From positions 372,001 through 436,000 of the forward strand of contig NZ_NJIF01000004.1 in assembly GCF_002209555.1 (NCBI RefSeq): a stretch of DNA of 64,000 bases. Reading direction: 5' to 3'. A program made the translations under genes and the position numbers. The DNA is from Achromobacter insolitus. GTDB lineage: Bacteria > Pseudomonadota > Gammaproteobacteria > Burkholderiales > Burkholderiaceae_B. Below, piece after piece: positions 25,874-35,051 of the stretch. Positions within the stretch are counted from its first letter, which is position 1. Each line of letters opens with the position of its first letter. The notes beneath the pieces were generated by a model, which made no database searches, had not been told where the DNA came from, and saw only the letters and a program-made list of their open reading frames with translations.

Positions 25874-26212
25874 ATGCCCAAAATCACCGTACTCCCGCAT
25901 GCCGAACTGGCGCCCGAAGGCGCCGTGCTGGAGGTTCGGGTCGGCACCACGATCTGTGAGGCTTTGCTTGCCCATGGGATTGAAATAGAACATGCGTGCG
26001 ACATGAGCTGCGCCTGCACCACCTGCCATTGCATCGTGCGTAAGGGACTTGAATCCTTGAACGAGGCTAGCGAATCCGAGGAAGATCTTCTCGATCGCGC
26101 GTGGGGGCTCGCATCGCAGTCTCGCCTGAGCTGTCAAGCGACCGTGGCCGAGGAAGACCTTGTCGTCGCCATTCCGAAATACACGATCAACCATGCCAAG
26201 GAAGAACATTAG
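25874..26212 (+). CDS. fdx: Isc-type 2Fe-2S ferredoxin
   Basis: The 112-residue protein matches ISC-system adrenodoxin-type ferredoxin across its length. Cluster ligands are Cys42, Cys48, Cys51 (HACDMSCACTTCHC) and Cys87 (SRLSCQATV). The C-terminus reads VVAIPKYTINHAKEEH, the typical Fdx ending. It supplies electrons for Fe-S cluster assembly in the isc system. Here it is isolated from any isc gene, next to a decayed cueR, suggesting an extra, probably transferred copy. GGAG precedes the ATG. Confidence 0.93.
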   Translation: MPKITVLPHAELAPEGAVLEVRVGTTICEALLAHGIEIEHACDMSCACTTCHCIVRKGLESLNEASESEEDLLDRAWGLASQSRLSCQATVAEEDLVVAIPKYTINHAKEEH

Positions 26213-26384
26213 GATCTTCATGACCCGTTATCAGTGTATCCAGGACAATTTTTTGATTGTATTGGTCTTCGGCATTTATAGTGCGGTGCGCTTTTCACGG
26301 TAGACAGTGCTGCCAGCGCCTTCTTCAACCCACTGGGCCATTTTCAATCGAGATCATGGTCCTGAATGCCCAGGAGTAATACAC

Positions 26385-26831
26385 ATGCGCCAACGCATCG
26401 GACATGCATTGGATGGCCGCTGGCTATGGATCGCGGCTCGCATCTTGATTGCGGTGGTTTTTCTGTCATCCGGGATCGCCAAGCTCATTGACTTCCCGGG
26501 CGCCTTGGCCGAGATGCGGGCAGCGGGCTTGCAGCCAGCATGGCTGTTCAACATCCTCACGGCGACGGTGCTGATCGGCGGTTCGGTATTGGTCCTGCTG
26601 GACAGAGCGCTTTGGTTGGGTGCTGTTTCGTTATCGGTATTTCTATTGCTGACCATAGCGATCGTCCACCGCTTTTGGGCGCTCGAAGAACCTCAGGCCA
26701 CCCAAGCGCTGTACTGGGCTCTGGAACATGTATCGCTTGTCGGCGGCCTGGTCGCGGCCGCCATTGCCAGCCGCTTCAGAAAACGGCTGCAGGTGGCATT
26801 GGAACTCCACTGCGGCGTATCACAACGATGA
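26385..26831 (+). CDS. DoxX-family membrane protein
   Basis: The 148-residue protein has four membrane helices and the DoxX pattern: ARILIAVVFLSSGIAKLIDFPG at the first helix and a TATVLIGGSVLVLLDRALWLGA segment. DoxX-like proteins are linked to thiosulfate:quinone oxidoreduction in archaea and to oxidative-stress membrane complexes in mycobacteria; the role here is unknown. AGGAG stands seven bases before ATG 26385; the frame extends upstream to 26307 but without a signal. It lies 172 bases after fdx in the same direction. Confidence 0.88.
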   Translation: MRQRIGHALDGRWLWIAARILIAVVFLSSGIAKLIDFPGALAEMRAAGLQPAWLFNILTATVLIGGSVLVLLDRALWLGAVSLSVFLLLTIAIVHRFWALEEPQATQALYWALEHVSLVGGLVAAAIASRFRKRLQVALELHCGVSQR

Positions 26832-26908
26832 AAAGCGATTGCTTATGGCGTGGTATCAAGCTTCATCCGACACAAGCGTGCGCTGGACTGGATTAACCCA
26901 GCGGGTGA

Positions 26909-28237
26909 TCAGGCTAGATCGATCACTTCCCGCACGATTCCGAGCGCATGCCGCAATGTCCGCAGATCGACCGATCCTAATGCAATGCGCAGGGCATGAG
27001 GCGTACTTGCTCCCACCGAAAATGGCTCGGCAGTTGATACCGATATTCGTCGCTCCAGAAGCGCCATGGCAACCGCCTCGGCGCGCACCTCTTCGCCTAG
27101 TGGCAACCAGACGAAGTATGAAGCGGGATGGCTGATGGGGTGCATGCCGGCGAACACCTCTGCCACCACAGCCTGCCTGACCACGGCGTCCCGGCGCTTC
27201 TCGCTTACCAAGCGTTCCACCGTTCCGTCAGTGAGCCATGCACAGGCGAGAGAGGTCATTGCCGCTGGAGTATTCCAGATCGTCGCTCGAATAGCTCGTT
27301 CCAGCCGGGGAATCCAGGCTGTCGGCGAGGCTATGAAGCCGACGCGCAAGCCGGCGGCTACACTCTTGGACAACGCCGTCACATGAACACACCGCTCCGG
27401 CGCAAGGGCTGCGAGAGGGAGAGGCGGATCGCGCTCAAGAAACGCATAGGGTGCGTCTTCTATCAGGATCAGATCGTACCGTCGCGCAAGCGACACCAAG
27501 CGCTTGCGGCTTTCGATATCTTGGACCCAACCCAAAGGATTGTGCACGGTCGGCATTGCGTAGATAGCGCGCACAGGGCGCTTTTTACACAGTCGCTCCA
27601 GTGTGTCCAAGTCTGGGCCAGAGCCCGATGCAGGCAACGGCACGAGATCCAGCCGGCACTGTTCTGCCAGCGCCTTGAATCCAGGATAAGTCAGTGCATC
27701 AACGGCGACCACATCTCCAGGTTGTAGCAATGCCATTACTACGACGGCTAACCCGTGTTGAGCGCCATTAACCACCAGCAACTGCTCTGGCTCCACCGGC
27801 ACATTCGACATGGCCAAGTGTCTGGCAAAAATCGCGCGCTCATGAGGGCGACCAGCATGGGGATGACAACGAAGAAACGCATCTAAGTCGCCGGCGGCAG
27901 CCAATTGCCGCAACGCCGAGCGCAACAATTCGGCTTGCTCTGGCAAGGCGGGATAATTGAAGTTCAAGTCGACCATGTCTGCTGCGATGGCCTGCTGATC
28001 CATGCCCAAGCCGGAAGGCAGTGCTATTTCCCGCACAAAGGTCCCTCGGCCGGCCTCCCCTATGGCCAGCCCCATCGCCTCGAGTTCGGCGTAGACACGG
28101 GTGGCCGTAACCAGCGCTATTTTTTCCTTGCCGGCCAATTGACGGTGCGTGGGCAGGCGGGTGCCTGGCGGCAATTTACCTGAACGGATCTCGGCAGCAA
28201 ATTGGTCAACCAACCGTTTGTAGCGCGCAATAGCCAT
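26909..28237 (-). CDS. MocR-type regulator (GntR HTH fused to aminotransferase fold)
   Basis: The 442-residue protein joins a GntR-type winged helix (about residues 1-68; YKRLVDQFAAEIRSGKLPPGTRLPTHRQLA) to a fold-type I PLP aminotransferase-like domain. The domain has the cofactor Lys in VTALSKSVAAGLRVGF, the Asn-Pro of TVHNPLGWVQ and the Asp of LILIEDAPYAF. MocR proteins use PLP as effector to control vitamin B6, GABA or amino-acid genes. The normal divergent target gene is missing: upstream lies the scar of gene fragments at 28431-28570, so its regulon cannot be guessed. The frame is open to 28462 but the family N-terminus is at ATG 28237. Confidence 0.92.
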   Translation of the reverse strand: MAIARYKRLVDQFAAEIRSGKLPPGTRLPTHRQLAGKEKIALVTATRVYAELEAMGLAIGEAGRGTFVREIALPSGLGMDQQAIAADMVDLNFNYPALPEQAELLRSALRQLAAAGDLDAFLRCHPHAGRPHERAIFARHLAMSNVPVEPEQLLVVNGAQHGLAVVVMALLQPGDVVAVDALTYPGFKALAEQCRLDLVPLPASGSGPDLDTLERLCKKRPVRAIYAMPTVHNPLGWVQDIESRKRLVSLARRYDLILIEDAPYAFLERDPPLPLAALAPERCVHVTALSKSVAAGLRVGFIASPTAWIPRLERAIRATIWNTPAAMTSLACAWLTDGTVERLVSEKRRDAVVRQAVVAEVFAGMHPISHPASYFVWLPLGEEVRAEAVAMALLERRISVSTAEPFSVGASTPHALRIALGSVDLRTLRHALGIVREVIDLA

Positions 28238-28430
28238 CAATCGACAAACCCATGACAATTTGCTTATTGTAATGAAATTAGCTGTGCGATGACCCTCGAT
28301 AGCGCTGCGTAAAGAACCGCCGATTTCCGCTCTTTTCTTTTGTTGCTGCGGGGTGTGCGGCGTAATGAACTGCCACCTCCAGCCGGTGTCCAAATTAGCG
28401 CGTAGTTGGTCATTTCGCGCGCCCCAGGTC

Positions 28431-28523
28431 ATGCCGGCGAGCGGCACCGACCGCACGGGCATCCGGTTCGAACCGGTGACCGGCGAACAATATGAGGTCG
28501 GTCTGCGCTACCAGTCGCCAGGA
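28431..28523 (+). pseudogene. Fragment of a TonB-dependent siderophore receptor
   Basis: About 30 codons read PASGTDRTGIRFEPVTGEQY followed by EVGLRYQSPG. This is the conserved late-barrel segment (GTDR...G..FEP..GEQYEVG.RYQ) of ferrichrome/pyoverdine-type TonB-dependent receptors. No start codon context, signal peptide, plug or remaining barrel is present on either side. It ends exactly next to a transposase fragment. Confidence 0.7.
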
Positions 28524-28525
28524 TG

Positions 28526-28570
28526 GTCTGGATGAACGTATTCAATGAATTCAAGACCCGCGGCGCTAAG
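28526..28570 (+). mobile_element. IS256-type transposase fragment
   Basis: In one frame the bases encode VWMNVFNEFKTRGAK, matching the IS256-family transposase core (VW..VFN.LKTRG..DILI). The similarity stops after RGAK, where DILIAVVDGLKG would be expected. No terminal inverted repeats or the rest of the transposase are nearby. It is a remnant of only about 45 bases. Confidence 0.6.
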
Positions 28571-28617
28571 GGTCTTGTGCTATTTTCGACTCGAAATTGA
28601 CACCTCGGGACCTCACT

Positions 28618-29034
28618 ATGGACCAAGACATTCGCCTCGCTATCGTCGTGAACCCCCTTTTGCCATTGGGCATACTTGCGAACACGATCGGTACGCTCTC
28701 AATTGGACTTGGCGCAAGATTTCCTAGCCTCGCAGCAAGGCAGCTCACCGACCGCCAGGGTCTCACGATCGATATCAGCGCAGACAGGCCAGTGCCTGTT
28801 CTGCAGGCCGAAGCGGATTTGATTCGACAAATCATGCTCAAGGCCATGTTGGAACCCAAAGAGCGAGCTGTTGTACCGTTCCCGGCCTTCGCGCGTACTC
28901 TACATGCGTTTTCGGATTACGAGGCAGCTTTTGAAAATTGCGACTTAACCGCCGAACCTATCGACGGATTGGGGCTGGCAGGGCCTTCGAAGTGGGTTAA
29001 GTCAATCACCGGATCTCTCAGACTGCTCCGATAG
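28618..29034 (+). CDS. DUF2000-family protein
   Basis: The 138-residue protein shows the DUF2000 pattern: RLAIVVNPLLPLGILANTIG at the N-terminus, ARQLTDRQGLTIDI, a PVPVLQAEADLIRQIML region and a C-terminal GLGLAGPSKWVKSITGSLRLLR. The family structure is a small alpha/beta fold of unknown function. The ATG at 28618 gives the expected start. It begins about 50 bases after the transposase fragment and could be a newcomer to this place. Confidence 0.8.
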   Translation: MDQDIRLAIVVNPLLPLGILANTIGTLSIGLGARFPSLAARQLTDRQGLTIDISADRPVPVLQAEADLIRQIMLKAMLEPKERAVVPFPAFARTLHAFSDYEAAFENCDLTAEPIDGLGLAGPSKWVKSITGSLRLLR

Positions 29035-29337
29035 CCCCTCCGCCTGCGTCACAGCGAAGCGTTTGGGTCCATCGTCCAGCGACATAATTAAAAACTCGGC
29101 GTCAGGCGTCGCGGACTCCAGCATCGAACGCGTCGCCGATGGCTCGACCATGGCACCGCGCCACAAGCTGATCGCGCCTCCATGCAAAGCGCAGGAGAGC
29201 CGCGCCGCTCACCATACGATCGCACATCCGCAGTGCGATCGGCTCTCGACATCCTGCAGTACGCAGGTCAGGTTCGTTAGTTGGTGATGGGCGGCCATGC
29301 GACCTCACTCTTGCCGCCAGCCGATGATCAACAAGCG
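29035..29337. other. Stretch without a recognised gene
   Basis: Short frames exist on both strands (for example 29102-29308 minus) but none has a ribosome-binding site or a motif I recognise. It may hold a gene remnant. Confidence 0.4.
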
Positions 29338-30048
29338 TTACGCTTTCAGACTGAAAAGGCTGACCATACGCGCCTTCCGAACAAGACGTGAAAGCAGCCC
29401 CTGTTCCGCAGCGTCTGGTTCAGATGAGGAGCCTAGGCCCGTTATCGGCCTTTCCACTGAAGGGACGAACTTCTCAGGCAACTTTATGCTCTGCGCCCGG
29501 CCTGAGTTGGAGAATTTAGTTACTACATGCTCGAGGAAATCGAGATTTGTTTTTCTGCTCGCAGATTGGGGCCCATTAACGACTGCCCTCAGAAATCCCT
29601 TATCGAAGAGCGTCGAACTGAACGAGTCGCCTTCCAGGATACGTTTGGCGACGAGAGCATCATGCTCATTCATCTCGGTCATGCCCTCATTTTTACCGCC
29701 AGCCCCGATCGCTGTGTCATTTGATCGATACTTCGCAAGATCCCTCGCAATACAATCAACTTCCCGAAGGTCCGCGCCGCGCGCCGACGCGTAACTATAT
29801 AAGTAGCCAAGCAATGCCTTGTCCTGCGAGGTGAGTTTTTCCAACTCGGAATCTCGCTGAACATGACCGTTATCAAACAATCTTGACAACATAAGCGCCT
29901 GCCCGCTCAAAGTCGCCCCTCCAGCGGAATTCGGCCCTCCTCCGCCCACGCCGACCGACCGCGTGGCATGATCAGGGCCTTGCGCTATGCGGGCACCTTC
30001 TGCGGCACGAGCGGCCGCGTGAAGCTGTCCCATGACGGTTATACGCAT
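29338..30048 (-). CDS. Hypothetical protein with 'SGQALMLSRLF' motif family pattern
   Basis: A 236-residue protein starting at ATG 30048 with GGAGG nine bases upstream. After a Gly/Ser-rich, probably disordered N-terminus it has SGQALMLSRLF, then LTSQDKALLGYLYSYASARG and ADLREVDCIARDLAKYR, and a conserved-looking helical second half. I recall this motif order from scattered hypothetical proteins of Pseudomonas and Bordetella/Xanthomonas relatives, without a known function. The Gly-rich N-terminus and lack of a classical signal peptide would suit a secreted effector, but nothing here proves export. The codon use is less GC-biased than in region 1. Confidence 0.65.
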   Translation of the reverse strand: MRITVMGQLHAAARAAEGARIAQGPDHATRSVGVGGGGPNSAGGATLSGQALMLSRLFDNGHVQRDSELEKLTSQDKALLGYLYSYASARGADLREVDCIARDLAKYRSNDTAIGAGGKNEGMTEMNEHDALVAKRILEGDSFSSTLFDKGFLRAVVNGPQSASRKTNLDFLEHVVTKFSNSGRAQSIKLPEKFVPSVERPITGLGSSSEPDAAEQGLLSRLVRKARMVSLFSLKA

Positions 30049-30100
30049 ATCAAAGTTCCTCCACAACTCTTCACAAACAATTTTTCCGGCCCACGCCGCG

Positions 30101-30916
30101 TCAGCTCCGATATTGGATCGGCGTCATTCCAACGTAGGCTTTGAATACACGCTGGAAGTGACTTTGATCCGAGAATCCGAGCGAGGCGGCGACGTGCGCC
30201 AACGCTCTGCCACTGCGCACCTGTAGGCGCGCTTCCTGGATCCGCTGATCGGTATGCCAGGCGAGCGGGGTTAATCCTGTTTCCGTGCGAAAAGCGCGAA
30301 TCAACTGGTATCTATCCATACCAGCCAGACGGGCAAGCTCGTCCAGCGGCGGGCGATTCGTCAGCCGGCCGCGCAAGCGGGACATGACGGCATGAAGCTC
30401 CGAACTCGCCGCGCCATAGTGTGGTGCATGCACGACCACGTCGCCCTCAACGGCACCCAGGTCCGCCACAAAAGCAGCCAGGGCTGCTGCTTTCAATTCC
30501 AATCGGGCTGCACTGAAAAGGATGGAATTGAGCTCAGAGAATTGGTCGTACCGCGCCTGAGACCGATGTATTTGAATGGGAGCATGATCCCATACGGATT
30601 CTTGGCCATCGAAAGGTTTTCCGCCCCCCTGGCGCATCCACTCCTGGCCTACATTTAGTAGCTGATAGCTCCATGGATCGTCGGTGGCTGGGGTGCAGGT
30701 GAATACGCGCTCGGGCGCTATCACAACGACAGCGCCACGCTTCAATAAATGGGTCGTCCCATCCCCGCTGGTGAAGGCCATAGTTCCTCGGTCGATCGCG
30801 CCGATGGAAAAGGCCCGCAGACTATGGGCTCGATAGCGCCCGCCCTTGCCAGCGGCGCGACGACTCTCAACATACGGTAGACACGGATCACGCCAGAATT
30901 CAACAGGAGAGACCAT
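30101..30916 (-). CDS. AraC-family transcriptional regulator
   Basis: The 271-residue protein (from ATG 30916; the frame is open to 30979) has an N-terminal cupin-like sensing domain beginning VSPVEFWRDPCLPYVESRRA. The C-terminal AraC double helix-turn-helix (about residues 165-265) reads PPLDELARLAGMDRYQLIRAFRTETGLTPLAWHTDQRIQEAR and SLGFSDQSHFQRVFKAYVGMTPIQYR in two parts. The N-terminus is of the type seen in regulators of small-molecule exporters. It lies 50 bases upstream of the hypothetical gene at 29338 on the same strand. Confidence 0.92.
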   Translation of the reverse strand: MVSPVEFWRDPCLPYVESRRAAGKGGRYRAHSLRAFSIGAIDRGTMAFTSGDGTTHLLKRGAVVVIAPERVFTCTPATDDPWSYQLLNVGQEWMRQGGGKPFDGQESVWDHAPIQIHRSQARYDQFSELNSILFSAARLELKAAALAAFVADLGAVEGDVVVHAPHYGAASSELHAVMSRLRGRLTNRPPLDELARLAGMDRYQLIRAFRTETGLTPLAWHTDQRIQEARLQVRSGRALAHVAASLGFSDQSHFQRVFKAYVGMTPIQYRS

Positions 30917-30979
30917 TAAGCGAGTTTTGAAAGAATGATCGATGAAGAAAATTTGCGTCTTTAACGCCCCTACTCCCAC

Positions 30980-31513
30980 GCACCAAGCAGGATTGCGAAA
31001 CCCTTGTGTAGGCGTGCAGAGCGTCCAGAACCCAAGGATGGCAAGTGGCCCCAGGTCGGATCGAAACGCTAGCTCTCGTTGGTTGCAGACCGGCCAATAG
31101 ACTTAATTGCGCTGCTCCGTGAATCGAGCACGCAGATCGGTTCGCGCGTTAGCAGCGTTCCGCCCCAAACCGCGAAAGTGTGGGATAGGCACCAATCGGG
31201 TGCCCCGGACAGGCACCGATCACGGCATCGATCACGGCATGGATGCTCATTGAGTTTAGCTGGTTGCGATATCGCAGTATTGAACGAAATTGCAGACTAG
31301 CCTTAGGCACCTGGACAAAGAGACTCAGCCGGCCATGGCAGAGCACGGGCATCATCAACTGCGGTTGGTCGTGAGCAAATGTTCAGCTTTTTAGTGGCGA
31401 GCCGTGCGCTCAGACTGGTGAGAAGTTCCACACTGCGCCGATTGATCATTGGCGCGGCCCGTTCATGCGACAATTTTGGCTGCCGGGACTCCAATTAAGC
31501 ACTCGGCGACAAC
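30980..31513. other. Stretch without a recognised gene
   Basis: This 530-base stretch between AraC and the P-loop protein holds only short frames. A direct repeat GATCACGGCATC/GATCACGGCATG occurs near 31217-31243. It may contain the promoters of both flanking genes. Confidence 0.45.
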
Positions 31514-32053
31514 ATGAAAATAATGACAAGTCTTGACGATCTGGGCCCTCGTATCTGCATACTAGGCCCCAGCAATAGCGGAAAATCCACGCTAGCGCAG
31601 GCCATTTCGCGCAAGCGTGGGCTGGACGCTGTTCACCTCGACCGGCTTTTCCATACCCCCAACACCAATTGGCTTCCTCGCTCTGAGGCGGAGTTCATTC
31701 TCTTGCACGATCAGGCAATACAGCAAGACTGCTGGGTCATGGAAGGGAACTACACCCGCACCCTTAGCCAACGCCTGAAACGATCCACGGGCCTGATCCT
31801 GCTTGACTCACCGACATCTTCAAGCCTGCTTCGATACTTTCGTCGAACCTGGTTTGAAACTAACCGCCGCGGTGCGCTCGACGGCGGCAGAGATTCAGTG
31901 AAGTGGCGGATGATTTACCACATCGCGGTGGTAACCCCCAAAAATCGTAGGCGCTATGCGCAGATGTTCGAGAACGCAGATCTACCTAAACTGAAACTTA
32001 GGAACATGCGCGAGCTCCGGCACTTTTATCGAGTAGAGAAGCTCGCCGCCTAG
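31514..32053 (+). CDS. P-loop kinase-like protein (FlaR/adenylate-kinase-like)
   Basis: The 179-residue protein has a Walker A motif GPSNSGKS at residues 18-25 and a possible base-binding region HLDRLFHTPNTNWLPRSEAE. A second landmark is WVMEGNYTRTL, shared with the FlaR/topology-modulation and adenylate-kinase-like family. The protein should phosphorylate a nucleotide or another small molecule; its real substrate is unknown. No operon partner is present. Confidence 0.85.
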   Translation: MKIMTSLDDLGPRICILGPSNSGKSTLAQAISRKRGLDAVHLDRLFHTPNTNWLPRSEAEFILLHDQAIQQDCWVMEGNYTRTLSQRLKRSTGLILLDSPTSSSLLRYFRRTWFETNRRGALDGGRDSVKWRMIYHIAVVTPKNRRRYAQMFENADLPKLKLRNMRELRHFYRVEKLAA

Positions 32054-32221
32054 CTCGTGAAAAGTGCCCCCCCCTGCCGGCGTGTCAGCGCTGATCAAAA
32101 AAGTACCGCCACACGGGTGCCACGAACTTTTATCTTCTGTGGTTGCCTGGAAGGTACCTACTGCGGGCGGCCGTGCTCACGCAGCGCCGCTTTGGACGAA
32201 TACATCAATACTGGTTCGGGC

Positions 32222-33124
32222 TCAGTACGTGTACGTTACGCTAGCGCCAATGCTGTATTGGTTACGCTCCTGAACGATGGGGCTGTCTGCCGCGTCACCA
32301 AGCAACCGACGAGCTTCGGCCGCGACAGTCCACGACCAGGCATCGCTAATTGGAATCGTCCATGCTGCACCCAAGGCGACACTTTCGAGCCCTGCTTTCG
32401 GTGAATATCTCCGGAAGCCTGAGTTCAGGGATTGCCGATTGCTTACTCCATACCAAGTGCGCATGTAGTTGCCATCTCCAAAAGTTCCGCTCAGGGACAA
32501 TGACGCCGTGCCTGCGGATCCTTCGTAGACGTTCGTGCTAGCTCCCAGATTGAAGAACGTGTAAGCGCTACCAACGTCACTGTTGTCGCCCTTCTTGAAA
32601 GCATGGACCAGGCTAGCTGATAGAGTTACCGGCCCTAGGCCGGTCTCGGCATCGATACCGACCTGCGCGCGGCTTTCCACGCTACCCATACCCCGGAGGA
32701 AGTTCGATCCCTGATCACTGCTGCTCTTGCGATCTTTGCGCGACGCACTAGGTGCAACATAGAAGCGAAATGTGCTCTCCAATGCCTGCGTTTCCCACCC
32801 CAAGCCATAGTCAGTGTTAAGAAAGAATCCGTTCGGACTGCGTATCCCCAGACCCACAATTGGTACAGCAGACCCCTCGTTACTACCGCTATAACGCGGC
32901 GCATAGCCAACACCGACGGTGCCATAGAACCGCCATTCGTCTCCCTCGCCTGCACCGGTGGCAACCGGCAAGCCACGCGATCCTGCGTTTCGCTGGCCGT
33001 AAACGGAATTGGTCTCCGCCATCTGTATGTTTTCCGCAGCGAAGGTAAGTATGGGCAAAGTCGCTAATGTAGCGGCAGCGGTGACGCCCCAAAAGGTACG
33101 GCAAGCTCGAATAGATAGAGTCAT
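32222..33124 (-). CDS. MipA/OmpV-family outer-membrane protein
   Basis: The 300-residue protein starts with a signal peptide (hydrophobic part about residues 12-29) and continues as a beta-barrel rich in alternating aromatic residues: WRFYGTVGVGYAPRYSGSNE, PIVGLGIRSPNGFFLNTDYG. It ends in YSIGASVTYTY with a terminal aromatic residue, as barrel proteins do. MipA interacts with murein synthases in E. coli, while OmpV-type relatives vary. It stands alone, with long gene-free DNA upstream. Confidence 0.9.
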   Translation of the reverse strand: MTLSIRACRTFWGVTAAATLATLPILTFAAENIQMAETNSVYGQRNAGSRGLPVATGAGEGDEWRFYGTVGVGYAPRYSGSNEGSAVPIVGLGIRSPNGFFLNTDYGLGWETQALESTFRFYVAPSASRKDRKSSSDQGSNFLRGMGSVESRAQVGIDAETGLGPVTLSASLVHAFKKGDNSDVGSAYTFFNLGASTNVYEGSAGTASLSLSGTFGDGNYMRTWYGVSNRQSLNSGFRRYSPKAGLESVALGAAWTIPISDAWSWTVAAEARRLLGDAADSPIVQERNQYSIGASVTYTY

Positions 33125-34036
33125 ATTAGGAAAGCAGAACTCGAAAATAGATACGTAAGGCTAAATTTGACGGTGCAGGGCAAGGGTCACGGATGGCCAC
33201 AACCCGTTGCCCCCGCGGGCCCCACTGTCAAAATTGACTGCCGGCCGCCGCCGTCTCGCAGATCCCTCTGACCGTTAGTCGGAGACCTATCGCGGTCGTA
33301 CCGGCACGTATCGACGGCCCGGTGCAGTGGCATACATCACCAATGAGCTCGGCAATGCGCAGAGGGCAGCGAAGGATGAGTGAGTAGCGGGTGAAAGCAC
33401 TTTAGGAATTCACGTCTTGATACTATCCGCGCGATACGGCCGGATCCTTCCGCATTTGTATGAAGTTTGTGAAGATTAACTAGCTATCATGTGAAGATTC
33501 TTCACGCGTCCCTAAGCAACGTCATCGCAATGCGTTGCGGCCCATGCCAAGCACAACAAAATTCGCAGGTCGCTGACGGTTGCCGAATGAGCGGATTCTT
33601 GGCCGCTCGCTAGGTGAACCGGTACAGCCAAGGGGCCGAATTAACCGGGCCGGTCAGCCAATGGCATAGGCAACCCGAGCAAGTTCGAGGTTTCCGGTCT
33701 GGGGCGATTCTATGGGGGCAATTCGATAGACCAGCGGTGCGTCCGCAGCATCGCCAGTGTGGAGCTTCCCCGGTTTCGCAAGTATCTCGATCCCTCATGG
33801 CCTCAAGGCGCTCGAGGAGAGCGAACGGGTAGCGGCATCGCAACAACGCTAAGTGAGCCGGTGGAGAAGCTCAATACAGCTTCGTCATTGACAGAGAGTC
33901 GGAGGGTCGCGGCAGAATCTCACCTGCCGCCGACACTGGGCAGCCGCTCCAGGGAAGAAGTGGCTAAAAAAGACCTAAGGGGTAGGCGTGAGATTCCGAG
34001 TAACGAGCATCACGCCCCCCCCCTGGGTGCAGACCT
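33125..34036. other. 0.9-kb stretch without a recognised gene
   Basis: All six frames give only short, Arg-rich or unrecognised peptides. A short open end (AYITNELGNAQRAAKDE, 33330-33382 plus) resembles a coding remnant but has no start. A perfect short palindrome GTGAAGATTCTTCAC lies at 33491-33505 with a half-site GTGAAGATT near 33469. This probably marks an upstream control region or the edge of the island. Confidence 0.5.
33491..33505. promoter_or_regulatory. Palindrome with adjacent half-site (candidate operator)
   Basis: GTGAAGA and TCTTCAC are exact inverse complements around one central base. A second GTGAAGATT half lies about 20 bases to the left. The surrounding DNA is AT-richer than its neighbours. 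It is far (about 370 bases) from the only nearby start codon (33124), so its target is unknown. Confidence 0.35.
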
Positions 34037-34978
34037 TCATTGCACAGTACGCAAGAAGGACAGCAGGGCACTGTTGACCTCGCCCGCGCGTTCCGTCTGA
34101 ATCCAATGCCCGGCACCTTCAAGGAAAGTCGCCATCCCCATGGCTTGTGCCGCCTCACGAAATCCCGGAAATTGCAAAACTGTATCCAAGACACCACCTA
34201 CGTACGCCGCGGGAACCGGCAGAGCCATACCGTTCCAAGGTGCGGTGTCCTCCCAATTGCTCTGAAACACCCGATATCCATTTAAGCCCCCGCGGAATCC
34301 AGAGCGGGCATACGCTTCCGTGTAGACATCCAGATCGAGATCGGAGAGGAAACTCATGGGGCCATCGGGCTCGGCTAGCGCATCCACAAGTGTTCCTCCC
34401 TCGGAGACAGTCATGAGAAATGGCGCTGCGGGATTTAGCCCGGAATTCGCATAGATCAATCGCCGCAAAGTCCGCCTTACATCCCGTTCGAGATCTCGTT
34501 CTGCCACACCAGGGCTTTGGAAGTATTGCATATAGAACCCGGGGGGCACCGCACCTTGGAAAGCTTCCAAGACACTCATAGGCCCCCGCGGGATATAGGG
34601 CACCGACAACCCCATGACGCCGCGTACTCTGTCGGGCCGCATTAACGCTGTGTGGTATGCCGTGGACGTACCCGCATCATGCCCCACCAACACGGCCTGC
34701 GAGATATCAAGGGTATCCATCAAACCAATTACGTCGCCCACAGTCTGGGTAACCCCATAGCTGGCAATATCGGGAGGCGAGTCCGATTCGCCATGGCCTC
34801 TCATATCCAACGCAATGGCGCGATAGCCTGCCTCGGCGAGCGCGGGAAGTTGATGACGCCAGCTATACCATAGCTCAGGAAAGCCATGGCAAAAGATGAC
34901 AGCGGGACCGCTGCCGGCCTCCACATAGTGCAGGCGAATGCGGTTTACTTCGATATAGTGATGGCTGAGCGTACTCAT
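34037..34978 (-). CDS. Epoxide-hydrolase-like alpha/beta hydrolase
   Basis: The 313-residue protein has the HGFPELWYSWRHQL oxyanion motif (H-G-x-P, residues 31-34) and an Asp nucleophile, Asp101 in VGHDAGTSTAYH. The Asp nucleophile places it with epoxide hydrolases and haloalkane dehalogenases rather than with serine esterases. A GHWIQTER motif carries the catalytic His. It probably opens an epoxide or similar intermediate of the nearby aromatic pathway. It is the last gene of the second minus-strand block, about 70 bases after the MDR gene. Confidence 0.88.
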   Translation of the reverse strand: MSTLSHHYIEVNRIRLHYVEAGSGPAVIFCHGFPELWYSWRHQLPALAEAGYRAIALDMRGHGESDSPPDIASYGVTQTVGDVIGLMDTLDISQAVLVGHDAGTSTAYHTALMRPDRVRGVMGLSVPYIPRGPMSVLEAFQGAVPPGFYMQYFQSPGVAERDLERDVRRTLRRLIYANSGLNPAAPFLMTVSEGGTLVDALAEPDGPMSFLSDLDLDVYTEAYARSGFRGGLNGYRVFQSNWEDTAPWNGMALPVPAAYVGGVLDTVLQFPGFREAAQAMGMATFLEGAGHWIQTERAGEVNSALLSFLRTVQ

Positions 34979-35051
34979 GTTTCCTCTTAGAAAAATATCA
35001 GACAGCGGTCGCGTAGGCAGGTCGCTTGTCCGTCGCGTTGCCGAAATCGTC

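Noticed and set aside
33759..34100. 113-codon frame in the gene-free stretch
   Set aside because: Charged low-information peptide, no ribosome-binding site, overlaps the end of the epoxide-hydrolase-like gene.
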